From the NCBI GenBank assembly GCA_041399205.1, contig JAWKTK010000012.1, positions 186,001-250,000 on the forward strand: a stretch of 64,000 nucleotides of DNA, in the 5' to 3' direction. Shown here in pieces: positions 41,595-51,190 of this stretch. The stretch comes from JAGQOZ01 sp041399205 (GTDB lineage: Bacteria > Planctomycetota > Planctomycetia > Pirellulales > Pirellulaceae). A program made the translations under genes and the position numbers. Each line of letters opens with the position of its first letter. The stretch's first letter is position 1. Under the pieces are notes generated by a model that saw nothing but the letters and a program-made list of their open reading frames with translations, did not search any database and was not told the origin of the DNA.

Positions 41595-43460
41595 CTATTC
41601 GCGGCTTCGACATTTACACAGAACTAAGCCAACGCAAATCCACACAAGCGTTGGTGGCAGGGCTTCCGGTACCGAATCCACTGTGGTTCGCAAGCCATGT
41701 TCAAATCCTCCGGCTTGAAACACGGCCACAAAGTCAGCTGAATTGAATTCACGGTCCCCGTTCCAATCGCCCGTTTCCCAGGTGGAATTGTCGAGCAGCG
41801 AATCTTCGTATTCCCCGGCCTGAAACACCTGAACCAGATCGGACGTCCCAAATTGCCCGTCCAGATTAGCGTCACCTAACCAAGTCCCCAAAACATCGTT
41901 CGCAAACGCCTTTAGGTCATCTGCGTTGAGTTGTCCCGACTGGTCGATGTCCCATTCGATAGAAGGGCTGCCAACGTCAATCGCAGCGCTCACTAAATTG
42001 ACGTCCAACACGTCAACCACGCCGTCGATATTGAAATCGGCCCATGGATTGGTTCGCCGAAAAATGACTTCGAAAATCTGTCCCGAAGCGGCCGAGTTAC
42101 CTCGGTGTGGCAGATCAGCCACAATGCCGCCCACAATATGACCGAGCGTGATTTCAGCGGGCAAGGAATCCAGGCGAATTACACCGTTGGCTTCGGTGGG
42201 AACTGCTGGTGATACAAGAAATTCCGCATTTGCGCCGAAACGCAAGATTCGCCCCGAATTGGCGTCGACCATTTCAGGAAAGCTGGACGGCAAAGCGTGC
42301 TGCGAATAAACACCGTCGGCATTGCGGACAATCACGGACGAATCATTTCCAAACGGCATCAGGTCATCTCGCACCAATTGGCCGTCCTCCGTCGTAAACA
42401 AACCAATGCCGCCCCACAGCACCAAATGGTTCTCGCCAGTGGATTCCGAAAACATCGAAAATTTGGCCGAATGATAATTGTTCAACGGCTGACGAAACGA
42501 GAACGGGGAATCGGGGTCTTCCATCCAAGTCGAACCGTCTGCATCGATCTCCACCGGCACACTCCACACGCCGCCCGCTTCGGTAAAGACACCCGACAAC
42601 GCCACCAGCGAAGATGCTAGATCGCCATCGTCATTCGTCGCCACAAACGGCAACACGTTAAGGTCTCGGCGACGATATTCATCACGTTGTTCGCCCCAGG
42701 TCACATCGGTGACCGACAATTCATGACCGTCATCCACAATCGTAAAGCTGCGAACTTGATTGGTATAAACACCATTACCAAACTGCGTATAGTCTCCTTG
42801 AAAGTCTTGTCCGAACACCAACTGCGTGCGGCCATCCATCTCCAGCATGGCGCCGCCCGTGACGGTAAACAGCGGGTCATGGATTTGGCGAATGTGATTC
42901 GCCGCAACGTCATTGCCGTTAATGACCCAATCCATCAAGCCAGGAACGTCAATGGCCGTCAGCGCATCAAACGTTGTGAATTCGTCGTCGGTGCGAAACC
43001 CATAGCCTCCCGAAAGATACAAGCGTGGACCCGACTGGTAAAACTGATTGTTGGTGACGGCAATCGAATCAACTTGTTCCACCGTGAGTCCAGCCGCAAC
43101 ATCCTGCAACGAACGTCGCCACGTTTGTCCTAAATTTGGGTCCACTACCCAAACATCCCGATTCTGATGAGCTGGCGGAAAATTGATAAATCCGTTTTGA
43201 GTGAAATCATGCAGGCCGTTCGTCCTTCCGCTCAGCAACAACCACTTGCCATCCCACTGCGCGTGTGCAAACGAATGCAGTGTCGGAAGTTCGGCTTCTA
43301 TGTCCAACGGGACTAACTGCAATTCGTAGGGCAAGACGCCGTCGTTCAGAACAGGACTGAACTGCAACGTTTGATGTTGACCCCAGGTGAACGGAGTGCT
43401 GTTCGCCCACAGCAAAACTGCAAAACCAATTGAACAACGCCACTTGCTTACGACTCTCAA
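41595..43460 (-). CDS. exported propeller-like protein with dockerin repeats and C-terminal anchor
   Basis: 621 residues with a signal peptide ending near FTWGQ. The large N-terminal part has Kelch/galactose-oxidase-like strands ('FAHAQWDGKWLLLSGRTN', 'YLSGGYGFRTDDEF', 'LVLWGGIGLFTTEDG'). The C-terminus carries dockerin-type repeats (DFNIDGVVDVLDVN, DIDQSGQLNADDLK, GDANLDGQFGTSDL, GDWNGDREFNSADF). It closes with 'VPEALPPTLVWICVGLVL' plus basic residues, a variant PEP-CTERM anchor (VPEA instead of VPEP). Probably displayed on the cell surface. Confidence 0.85.
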   Translation of the reverse strand: MRVVSKWRCSIGFAVLLWANSTPFTWGQHQTLQFSPVLNDGVLPYELQLVPLDIEAELPTLHSFAHAQWDGKWLLLSGRTNGLHDFTQNGFINFPPAHQNRDVWVVDPNLGQTWRRSLQDVAAGLTVEQVDSIAVTNNQFYQSGPRLYLSGGYGFRTDDEFTTFDALTAIDVPGLMDWVINGNDVAANHIRQIHDPLFTVTGGAMLEMDGRTQLVFGQDFQGDYTQFGNGVYTNQVRSFTIVDDGHELSVTDVTWGEQRDEYRRRDLNVLPFVATNDDGDLASSLVALSGVFTEAGGVWSVPVEIDADGSTWMEDPDSPFSFRQPLNNYHSAKFSMFSESTGENHLVLWGGIGLFTTEDGQLVRDDLMPFGNDSSVIVRNADGVYSQHALPSSFPEMVDANSGRILRFGANAEFLVSPAVPTEANGVIRLDSLPAEITLGHIVGGIVADLPHRGNSAASGQIFEVIFRRTNPWADFNIDGVVDVLDVNLVSAAIDVGSPSIEWDIDQSGQLNADDLKAFANDVLGTWLGDANLDGQFGTSDLVQVFQAGEYEDSLLDNSTWETGDWNGDREFNSADFVAVFQAGGFEHGLRTTVDSVPEALPPTLVWICVGLVLCKCRSRE

Positions 43461-43807
43461 TTTTGACTCCCATGCCTTGTCGAGCGGTAACCTGCTAACG
43501 GCATTCTAACAACAACATTCAGTTTTGTGCCGAATAATTCGGCGTCTGCGAGCCAAACCGGCCGTTCCGATCCACAAGCATTCAAAACACAAGTGGTTCG
43601 TTCCGAATGAAACACAAATCGTCCCGTCCCAGTGACGTTCCACCTAACGATTTACTGCTAGCATACTAGCTAGGCCGAAAATTTTCGGGCTTGCGTTGAA
43701 GTGCAATCAACGAATACGCTGATGCGACATCAATGACGTCATTCAAGGTGGAATGACCACGACGTGAAGCATCGTCTGCCGAGTTATCATGGAGGAGAGT
43801 GCTCGTG
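43461..43807. other. intergenic region between divergent surface-protein genes
   Basis: About 347 bases without a gene. A short imperfect palindrome (GCTAGCATACTAGCTAG near 43655) is the only structure noticed. No promoter could be assigned. Confidence 0.5.
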
Positions 43808-44716
43808 ATGAAGATGAAAACGCTGAAGTTTTGGTTTGTCGGCTTGCTATTGGTTCGTGTTGCCAATGGCGCGATGATCATCGACAGCTTCCAGTCCGTT
43901 CGACATGATCGGTTTGCCAATAGCAGCCAATTCATCGGCGCCAGCATGGGCGACGCATTTGATCTATCGGGAATTGCCCGAGCCAGTGATGGGCGGTGGG
44001 TAACCATGATTTCGCCATCGCATTTTATTTCGGCCTACCACTTTCGCCCCGAATTGAACTCGACCGTAGAATTCATTCACGGCAATGATGCCAACGGTCT
44101 TAAAACCGCTCGGCAAGTGGTAGACGGACAACAAGTGGGCAACACAGACTTGTGGATCGGCCGACTCGATCACCCGGTGGATGACGGCATCAAAATTTAT
44201 CCCCTGGCGCAAGACGTGGGCATTATGGGCCCCACGGTTTATCAGATTGGAAATTCTCCGTCCGGCAAACTTGGCGATAACGTGACCACTGATTTTGCGG
44301 TCGGTCGCAACGTTTTGGATCGGTTCGGCAATACACAACTGAACGACAGCTTCTTTCATTACGCCGGTTACACCGACGATACGGCACTCGGCGACCTGAC
44401 CGGAGGTTCACAACCAGAAGCCAACTTGATTCAAGATGAAACCTACTATCAAGAATTTGATTCCGGCGCACCAACATTGATCTTTCAGAACGGCAAGATC
44501 GAACTGTTGGGCATTCATTCGTTTATTGCCGAAATTTCGACCGCACCACCTCACACGACAGTCGAACGACGCTTCTCCGGAGACGTTTATTTGCCCACAT
44601 ACCATTCGCGAATCGAATCGACCATGGCCACGCTGGTTCCTGAACCGTCGTCGGCCGCGTCGTTACCTGCACTGGCTTTGCTAGCATGGTGCGCCGTGCG
44701 ACGTAAACGCCGCTAA
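43808..44716 (+). CDS. PEP-CTERM trypsin-like protease
   Basis: About 302 residues with a signal peptide, a chymotrypsin-like body and a PEP-CTERM anchor (VPEPSS, hydrophobic helix, RRKRR). Candidate triad: His in 'SHFISAYHF', Asp in 'GNTDLWIGRLD' and Ser in 'EFDSGAPTL', where the usual GDSGGP is altered to FDSGAP. It may cleave weakly or be a relative that lost activity. The ribosome site GGAGGAG lies 10 nt upstream of ATG 43808. Confidence 0.75.
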   Translation: MKMKTLKFWFVGLLLVRVANGAMIIDSFQSVRHDRFANSSQFIGASMGDAFDLSGIARASDGRWVTMISPSHFISAYHFRPELNSTVEFIHGNDANGLKTARQVVDGQQVGNTDLWIGRLDHPVDDGIKIYPLAQDVGIMGPTVYQIGNSPSGKLGDNVTTDFAVGRNVLDRFGNTQLNDSFFHYAGYTDDTALGDLTGGSQPEANLIQDETYYQEFDSGAPTLIFQNGKIELLGIHSFIAEISTAPPHTTVERRFSGDVYLPTYHSRIESTMATLVPEPSSAASLPALALLAWCAVRRKRR

Positions 44717-44750
44717 GCCTTGTCCAAGACGATTCAACCACGTGAAAAGG

Positions 44751-44784
44751 CGTGTTACCTGCTGCCAGGAACACGTCTTTTTTT
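44751..44784 (+). terminator. Rho-independent terminator after the PEP-CTERM protease
   Basis: CGTGTT-A-CCTG pairs with CAGG-AACACG around a CTGC loop (one bulged A) and ends in seven T. Confidence 0.85.
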
Positions 44785-44871
44785 GTCAAAAAATCGCTAT
44801 CGACGCAGCGAGTCAATTTTGAAAGACTTTGCTTGGAAATTTTTATTGACTCGCAATCGGAGTTCAAAGAC

Positions 44872-45108
44872 ATGCGTCAGTATCGGTCGGTATCGCTATC
44901 CTGCTGCCTGATTGGCTTTAGTCTGTGCCTGTCTGGCTGCGCGTGGAATCCGTTTGTCAAACAGGCTTCGGTCGAAAACGCAAGTCCTGACAAAGTCACG
45001 GCGGACTTAGATCCTTGGTACAAGCAATTTCGCCCGAAAGGGTTACCGACCGATCGGTTCGGCCTGGATCCTCGAGCAAAAGACATCGAACGTAATCTTG
45101 GATTCTAA
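44872..45108 (+). CDS. small lipoprotein (78 aa)
   Basis: From the ATG at 44872: 'SCCLIGFSLCLSGCAW' is a signal peptide with lipobox LSGC. The mature part is short and ends 'LDPRAKDIERNLGF'. An upstream open frame is ignored because it adds non-leader sequence. Unknown function, with a look typical of small planctomycete envelope lipoproteins. Confidence 0.65.
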   Translation: MRQYRSVSLSCCLIGFSLCLSGCAWNPFVKQASVENASPDKVTADLDPWYKQFRPKGLPTDRFGLDPRAKDIERNLGF

Positions 45109-45176
45109 TACCAGGCGGAACAGTGTACGGCCTTCCTGTTTCTTGCGATGCCCGCTGCAAGATTGTCGCCACCGGC

Positions 45177-46133
45177 CTACTCCAATTCGAACACCGGGCA
45201 TTCACCGGCCGAATCAAAACCAGTCTCGCCAACAAAAAGTGCACCGGCGTTATGGGACTTGGATCGCAGCTCGGGTGACATTCCTTCGTCCGCCGTGGTT
45301 AGCAACAATTCCACTCGCCCATTTCGTTCAATCAATTGCGGGCAAGTTACTCGAGGCGAAGCGGGACAAATCCAGGTTCGCTCCAATTGGCCCGTGGCAA
45401 TGGAATACTGCCGAGCTTCACCGTGGTTTGATTCGCGAGGATCATAAATCGCCACAATCAAGCTCTTTTCGTCCGGCGTCATGATCATACCGTCCGGAAA
45501 TACGTCTGATCCCACCAGGTCCACAACGACTTGCGGTTCACTCACTTTGCCCGAATTGGTGTCCAACATCCAACGCAAAACCTGCTGCGATGGCGAACAG
45601 ATGTCAAAGAACTCGTAAACGCCGTCACGTCCATTTCGCACGGCCTTGCCATTGGAACAGATCTGATTATCCAGCAATTGCACGGGCGTTTGTTCACCTT
45701 GCCGCAGCAAATACAAACCGGCAATTTTCTTGCTAAAGGTCAGTTCTTTGCAACCAAACACCAAATGCCCGTCAAACGTAACGCCGTCATTAATGATGGT
45801 ACCTTCCACTTGAGCATCGATGCCACCAATCCAATGCTGGACTTCGCCCGATTCGATATCCACCAAATCGACACTGCGTTCCATGCCCACCACAAATACG
45901 TTGGGCCGATTCGTAGGGAAGGCAAATCCAGGTCTGCCCGTTAATGGAATATTTCGATTCGAACCATTTCCAAAATCAAAAACGTTCAGCGAACCCGACG
46001 TTGCATCTGCCGCATGCGTGATTGCCACCCAAGACAGACGATTCGAACCGTAACGATAAGGACCTTCGGGCAGAAAACGCAACGCTTCCGTTTCCGGGAC
46101 AAATAAGACGCTGGCTTCGATCTCTTGGGGCAT
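45177..46133 (-). CDS. SMP-30/gluconolactonase-type beta-propeller
   Basis: 318 residues, no signal peptide. 'IINDGVTFDGHLVFG', 'ICSNGKAV', 'FPDGMIMTPDEKSLIVAIYDP' and 'RTWICPASPRVTCPQL' match SMP-30/gluconolactonase six-bladed propellers with a divalent metal in the centre. Possible lactonase for sugar lactones. Substrate unknown. Confidence 0.85.
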   Translation of the reverse strand: MPQEIEASVLFVPETEALRFLPEGPYRYGSNRLSWVAITHAADATSGSLNVFDFGNGSNRNIPLTGRPGFAFPTNRPNVFVVGMERSVDLVDIESGEVQHWIGGIDAQVEGTIINDGVTFDGHLVFGCKELTFSKKIAGLYLLRQGEQTPVQLLDNQICSNGKAVRNGRDGVYEFFDICSPSQQVLRWMLDTNSGKVSEPQVVVDLVGSDVFPDGMIMTPDEKSLIVAIYDPRESNHGEARQYSIATGQLERTWICPASPRVTCPQLIERNGRVELLLTTADEGMSPELRSKSHNAGALFVGETGFDSAGECPVFELE

Positions 46134-46277
46134 TGCTCTGAATCCTCTGGATTAACTCTGAATTCTTACTCGCGAAAGCATCGTCAGAACGGAATTCGGC
46201 AGTGCCAAGCCGAATTCCACGACGCAAGAACGGTGAAATCGCGTCCGCACCAGGACAAATCACTGATTTTCAGCAAT

Positions 46278-46306
46278 AAAAAAACCCTGGCGATAACCAG
46301 GGTTCG
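46278..46306 (-). terminator. Rho-independent terminator after tRNA-Ala
   Basis: On the minus strand AACCCTGG/CCAGGGTT with a 6-base loop runs into T7, three bases past the tRNA. Confidence 0.9.
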
Positions 46307-46308
46307 AG

Positions 46309-46381
46309 TGGAGACGAGGGGGATCGAACCCCTAACCCCCAGCTTGCAAAGCTGGTGCTCTCCCAATTGAGCTACGTCCCC
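46309..46381 (-). tRNA. tRNA-Ala, anticodon TGC
   Basis: On the minus strand the acceptor GGGGACG pairs with CGTCTCC (one G-T). The D-arm is 'GCTCAATTGGGAGAGC', the anticodon stem CCAGC/GCTGG frames TTTGCAA, and the T-arm 'GGGGTTCGATCCCC' follows. The anticodon TGC lies at 46346-46348 and reads GCA. CCA is not encoded. Confidence 0.95.
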
Positions 46382-46547
46382 AGCGAGGAATACTAATTCA
46401 TCGGCAGTCATTTACTGCTTCGTTAACTTGTTTCCAAGAAGACGCCAATCTACAAATGCATCGAAGTTTGTCAATGCGTCCCCGCAGAAAGCGTTGGCAA
46501 TTTTTTTACAAAAATTCCTGGCAGCTCTCATTCGAAGGTTCATACAA

Positions 46548-48878
46548 ATGACAAACTGGAACGTTTTGCCCATGGTTCTGATCATTTTCGTTTCCGACTT
46601 TTTCAGTCTGACCGCCCTGCCCTCGGTTCTGGCGGACGAAATCAAGCCGGTTATGACCAAACCGCTCGACCTGACCGGCGAAATTGACCGGACGCTAATT
46701 CAAGGTGTAGACCGTTTCCTATTGCAGCAGATTCGCCGATCGGCGGAAGATCGCCAAACGGCTTGGTCATTCGATCCGTCGTCCGCTGACGCGTGGGAGG
46801 CTTCGCTGGCGGCCAATCGGCAGCAATTGAAAATGATTTTGGGAATGCGAGACGATCGAGCAACCAACCGCGGTTTTCAATTCGAAAACCTGTTTGCCTC
46901 GCCGTCCAATCGCTATCCTGATTCGCCCACCTTGCGAAGTTCGCTGATTGCGGAAACCGACGAATTTGAAATTCACACGGTTCGCTGGAACGCGTTTGGA
47001 AACGTCGTAGCGGAAGGCCTGTTGTTGGAACCCATTCAACAACCGGCAGTGGCCAATGTGATTGCCATTCCCCACGCCGATCATTCTCCGGAACAACTGT
47101 GCGGCTTGGTGGATGGCGTCCCGGCGGTTTCTCGTTTTCCCATCAAACTAGTTCAGGCCGGTTGCCGAGTGGTCATTCCTGTCACGGTCAGTCGCCAACG
47201 CAAGCAGTTTTCGTGGAACGGGCACGAACCTGATTTGACCAATCGAGAATTCTTGTATCGCAGTGCCTTTGAATTGGGCCGTCATTTGATTGGCTATGAA
47301 CTTCACGCCACGTTAGCTGCCGTCGATATTTTCCAGCAACAGACGCCCGACCTACCTGTCGCCGTCGCTGGCTGGGGTGATGGAGGCATGTTGGCGCTAT
47401 ACGCCGGCGCTGTGGATTCACGCGTTTCCGCCGTCTGGTGTAGTGGCTATTTTGATCAACGCGAAACGATGTGGCGCGAACCAATCGACCGCAATGTCTT
47501 TGGCCGTTTAACTCGATTCGGTGATGCCGAATTGGCGGCCATGTGTGCCAATCGGCTCCTGATCATCGAATCAGCCGATGGACCCGTTCAAACTTCGACA
47601 GGAGGCCCTGGAGCTCCGTTTGAACTCACTTCGCCGCAACGGGAAACGGTATCTGCCGAATTCAAACGTGCTCAGCGGTGCGCCGGTTCGCTGGCAGAAA
47701 ACCTGCATCTAATTGCTTCAGACGACGGTCAGTTCGGTGGCAATCAGTCGCTGGAAACACTTTTGACCAGTTTAAAACTCTCCAACCGCATCGGCGATAA
47801 GGATCAGCCTCTGGCGGTCAAATTCATACCCGACGCCGATCAGCGAATGCACCGATATATGATCCAACTAGATGCGCATTCACAAAACGTGTTGCGGCAC
47901 AGTAGCTTTGAACGAAAAGCGTTTATGCAGGATTTGGATACCAGCAGCGTTAACGCCTTTGTCGAATCATCGCGACACTATCGCGACGAGTTTTATCAAC
48001 AGGTGATTGGCAAATTTGATTTGCCGCTGCTGCCGCCCAACGCTCGAACTCGGCTTTGGAAAAAAAACGAATCTTGGACTGGGTATGAAGTTGTCATGGA
48101 CGTCTTTCCCGACGTGATTGCTCACGGCATTCTTCTGATTCCGAATGACATGCAACCCAGCGAAAAACGTCCCGTCGTCGTTTGCCAACACGGCTTGGAA
48201 GGATTGGCCCAAGACACCATTGAACCGTTGGATCACTACGCCTACAAAGGATTTGCCAGTCGCTTGGCGTCCGAAGGCTTTATCACATTTGCGCCCCAGA
48301 ACCTGTATCGCCATCAAGATGACTTTCGCACTTTGCAGCGAAAAGCAAATTCCATTGGCAAGACCCTTTTTTCCGTGATCACGCCGCAACACCAACAGAT
48401 TATCCATTGGCTCAAGACTCAGCCGTATGTGGACGGAGATCGAATCGCGTTTTACGGGCTTAGTTACGGCGGGAAGACGGCGATGCGAGTTCCTGCGATT
48501 GTGACCGACTACTGTCTATCGATCTGTTCGGCTGACTTCAACGAATGGGTCGACAAGAACGCATCCACCGTGAACCCGCGCAGCTACGTCTGGACTGGGG
48601 AATACGAGATCTTTGAATTCAACCTGGGTGGCACGTTTAACTATGCGGAAATGGCGTCGCTTATCGCGCCTCGTCCGTTCATGGTGGAACGAGGTCATTT
48701 TGATGGCGTGGCAGATGACGAAACGGTGGCCTTCGAATTTGCCAAGGTTCGCCGCCTTTACCAGGGACAGCTCAAGCTAGCTGACCGCTGTGAAATCGAA
48801 TGGTTCGCAGGACCTCATACCATCCACGGCAAGGGAACCTTTGACTTCCTCCGACGACACCTGCAATTCCAGCCGTAG
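46548..48878 (+). CDS. exported tandem alpha/beta hydrolase
   Basis: 776 residues from the ATG at 46548, with a signal peptide ending near VLADE. It has two dienelactone/acetylxylan-esterase-like hydrolase halves. In the second, 'FYGLSYGGKTA' (Ser ~637) is the nucleophile elbow and the His is likely in 'GPHTIHGKG'. In the first, the corresponding elbow is 'AGWGDGGMLA' with Asp where Ser should be, so that half is probably non-catalytic. It could hydrolyse esters on polysaccharides, as suggested by other carbohydrate genes around, but the substrate is not shown by sequence. Confidence 0.85.
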   Translation: MTNWNVLPMVLIIFVSDFFSLTALPSVLADEIKPVMTKPLDLTGEIDRTLIQGVDRFLLQQIRRSAEDRQTAWSFDPSSADAWEASLAANRQQLKMILGMRDDRATNRGFQFENLFASPSNRYPDSPTLRSSLIAETDEFEIHTVRWNAFGNVVAEGLLLEPIQQPAVANVIAIPHADHSPEQLCGLVDGVPAVSRFPIKLVQAGCRVVIPVTVSRQRKQFSWNGHEPDLTNREFLYRSAFELGRHLIGYELHATLAAVDIFQQQTPDLPVAVAGWGDGGMLALYAGAVDSRVSAVWCSGYFDQRETMWREPIDRNVFGRLTRFGDAELAAMCANRLLIIESADGPVQTSTGGPGAPFELTSPQRETVSAEFKRAQRCAGSLAENLHLIASDDGQFGGNQSLETLLTSLKLSNRIGDKDQPLAVKFIPDADQRMHRYMIQLDAHSQNVLRHSSFERKAFMQDLDTSSVNAFVESSRHYRDEFYQQVIGKFDLPLLPPNARTRLWKKNESWTGYEVVMDVFPDVIAHGILLIPNDMQPSEKRPVVVCQHGLEGLAQDTIEPLDHYAYKGFASRLASEGFITFAPQNLYRHQDDFRTLQRKANSIGKTLFSVITPQHQQIIHWLKTQPYVDGDRIAFYGLSYGGKTAMRVPAIVTDYCLSICSADFNEWVDKNASTVNPRSYVWTGEYEIFEFNLGGTFNYAEMASLIAPRPFMVERGHFDGVADDETVAFEFAKVRRLYQGQLKLADRCEIEWFAGPHTIHGKGTFDFLRRHLQFQP

Positions 48879-49322
48879 ATACCTCGCAATGGTGGACTGT
48901 CACTTCGAATTGCAACGATCCAATCGTTTTTGCAAATTAGCTGGAGTTTGCCGATTGGACGGCCGATCATTGCTGTTGAAGGAACACTTCACAGTTTGAA
49001 CCTGACTGAAAGCGAGTCGCACGAAACGACGTATCTGTTGATGGTTTAAGGGTTTGCGACAAAATGCACGCAAAATACCGCAATCCATTCAACGTAAGCC
49101 GTTTTGGCAAAAAGACTTACGCGTTTATCGGGATCTTGAATACTGGAGTGTGACTTCCGGGTGGATGCGTCCGTAACAAAGCCATCCAGCAGTCCTGCGC
49201 AAGTCCGTCAGCTTGACACTAATGCTTATGGCATATACACTTGGAGCGAATTGAAGGACTCTGGAGCTGGTCTTTTTTACGGCCTGGTGTCTCGATTTTG
49301 AGACACGTTTGGAGCATCTATT
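48879..49322. other. region upstream of the HU gene
   Basis: About 444 bases with no gene supported. It contains the promoter listed separately and a short hairpin (TGTCTC/GAGACA, 49289-49304) between it and the HU start that may act on translation. Confidence 0.5.
49213..49241 (+). promoter_or_regulatory. likely sigma-70 promoter for the HU gene
   Basis: TTGACA at 49213-49218 and TACACT at 49236-49241 with 17 bases between. It lies about 80 bases before the GTG start. Confidence 0.6.
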
Positions 49323-49763
49323 GTGACCAAGAAAGAGATTGTGAAGACGATTTCTGAAGAGATTGGGCTGACACAGCTCAAGACTAAGAAGATCGTCCAG
49401 AAAACCTTCGACGCGATCGTCGAAACGCTGGTCGAGGAAGGTCGGATCGAGTTGCGGAATTTTGGCGTCTTTGAGGTCAAAAAGCGAGCTGCTCGGAAGG
49501 CCAGAAACCCTCGAACGGGTGACAAGGTTTTCGTACCTGAAAAGTACGTGGTCACATTCAAACCCGGCAAGGAAATGGAAGAACGAGTTCGAATGTTAGA
49601 GGAGCAAGCGGCGGCGGAAGGTCGTGCTCGATTTGAAGCCGAATTGCGAGCCAACCAAGGAATGACGGGATCTCAACCAGACGTTCCACCTGTTTCGCCA
49701 CCGCCATCCAACAGTATTCCGAATTCGCCAACCGCGGGCTTCGACAAGAAGCCTGGAAGTTAA
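49323..49763 (+). CDS. HU/IHF-family DNA-binding protein with Pro-rich tail
   Basis: 146 residues. Residues 1-90 are a complete HU fold ('KKEIVKTISEEIGLTQ', 'LRNFGVFEVKKRAARKARNPRTG'), a nucleoid-associated protein that bends DNA. The tail ('MEERVRMLEEQAAAEGRARF' then Pro/Ser-rich 'PPVSPPPSNSIPNSP') is longer than in typical HU. A GTG start with GGAG upstream and a TTGACA-type promoter further up support high expression. Confidence 0.92.
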   Translation: MTKKEIVKTISEEIGLTQLKTKKIVQKTFDAIVETLVEEGRIELRNFGVFEVKKRAARKARNPRTGDKVFVPEKYVVTFKPGKEMEERVRMLEEQAAAEGRARFEAELRANQGMTGSQPDVPPVSPPPSNSIPNSPTAGFDKKPGS

Positions 49764-49827
49764 CAAGAACGTTTGTCGCGAGTTGAAAAATATCCCGGTT
49801 CGTTCGATGCTCATGGAGGAGTTGAAA

Positions 49828-50046
49828 ATGCGACGCTGGATCTGTAGCGCGTTGCTTGCTGTGTCCCTATTGTCTTCCACTGGATGCTTTTTGCCAATCT
49901 ATTCAGGCGATCCAGTGCGACGAGCACGGCAGCTGCTGTTCACTTCGGAAAATATGCGCATGATTCTGGATGACTGGGAACGCATTTGGTTCCTGGACCA
50001 ACCGGACCACATGACACCGTATCGAACGCACGGTGGTTTGCTGTAA
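49828..50046 (+). CDS. small lipoprotein (72 aa)
   Basis: The ATG at 49828 has a strong GGAGGAG 6 nt before it. Leader 'ALLAVSLLSSTGCFLP' with lipobox (STGC). The mature part ends 'TPYRTHGGLL'. The family is unnamed as far as I know. Lies 64 bases after HU. Confidence 0.7.
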   Translation: MRRWICSALLAVSLLSSTGCFLPIYSGDPVRRARQLLFTSENMRMILDDWERIWFLDQPDHMTPYRTHGGLL

Positions 50047-50276
50047 GCGACGGTAATTCCGTCGGCGTTGGCTTTGTGTTGAATCGGCAGTCCGGTCAGC
50101 GTGTCACGCAAGTTGTTTCGCTCTAGCGAAACAGGACAGCGAGACGTGTTGCCGGACAGGCATGCCTGTTTCGATTCACGAATGAAACCGTCGATCCGCA
50201 ATATCCAATGAGTCACAAGCTTGATTCGTTTCTCGAACAGAGGCGTGTCGGCTGGGCGCTGACACGGATCCAGTGG

Positions 50277-51170
50277 CTAAATTCGAATTGCCAACACAAC
50301 GGCCGCCGTTAACAGACATGCGCCAATTAGCCGCGCTGTCATAACACTTCTGGGCAAGTTGGCTTCGCTGCCGCCCCAAATGCGTGCTGCTAGCCACGCC
50401 AATGCCACTCCCCACATGCCTCGCAGCGCATACACCACGTTCACTCGCGCCGCATCTCCAAACGTAGCCAACGTAAAAACAATGCAAACCGCTTGCGCAG
50501 CGATCAAGAATCCGCCGGCAAACAAGAGCAATCGCAACTGGGGATCCTGTATCGCTCGAACCTGGAAGGCTGGCAAAAAAACCAGCGAAAACAGGCCCAC
50601 CATCCCGTACGCTATGGGCAGGATCCTGCCGGTTCCCCACGCCGGTGAATAGGTCTGCACCAGGATATCGAACGTGGCGAAACAGCCGGCCGCTGCCATG
50701 GCCAGCGCAATGGAAAGGAACATTCGACTTTGATGGGAAACGGAAGTCGCATGGCTTCGTGGCGTCCATTGCACCAAACCAATTCCGCATGTTGCCAGTG
50801 ACGCAGCGCCCCAAATTCGCCAACTCAATGCCGCCCCAAGAAACAAGGTCGCCAGCACCGCCACCAACAGAACTTTGATGCCAAACACCGGAGTGGCCAC
50901 CGAAACATCGCCGTGTTGTACGGCGGCAAACGTGAAGACTTGCCCCAAAATGTACAGGATCGCGATAGCCGCCGGTTGCCAGAAATCGGCAAGCGGTTGG
51001 ACGGAACCGCCCAAGAACCACATCAGCGAAAACAATAGCGTGGCAAACCAATTGGCCACCAACGTCACCGTCCAAGGTTTTATCCCGGCACTGGTGATTC
51101 GCTTCACAAACAACAACCCACAGACCAGTAACAGACTGGCGAGCAGTGGTAGCAGAAGGTATGTGGGCAT
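50277..51170 (-). CDS. DMT/EamA-type transporter
   Basis: 297 residues starting at the ATG at 51170, with about ten helices ('YLLLPLLASLLLVCGLLF', 'WFATLLFSLMWFLGG', 'ATPVFGIKVLLVAVLATLF'). This is the layout of drug/metabolite superfamily (EamA) proteins. Substrate not assignable. Lies 20 bases downstream of the large hydrolase gene on the same strand. Confidence 0.8.
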   Translation of the reverse strand: MPTYLLLPLLASLLLVCGLLFVKRITSAGIKPWTVTLVANWFATLLFSLMWFLGGSVQPLADFWQPAAIAILYILGQVFTFAAVQHGDVSVATPVFGIKVLLVAVLATLFLGAALSWRIWGAASLATCGIGLVQWTPRSHATSVSHQSRMFLSIALAMAAAGCFATFDILVQTYSPAWGTGRILPIAYGMVGLFSLVFLPAFQVRAIQDPQLRLLLFAGGFLIAAQAVCIVFTLATFGDAARVNVVYALRGMWGVALAWLAARIWGGSEANLPRSVMTARLIGACLLTAAVVLAIRI

Positions 51171-51190
51171 GAATGGTCTGTTACAAAAGG

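Noticed and set aside
43640..43680. GCTAGCATACTAGCTAG palindrome as an operator
   Set aside because: Single occurrence, imperfect and without a recognised regulator nearby.
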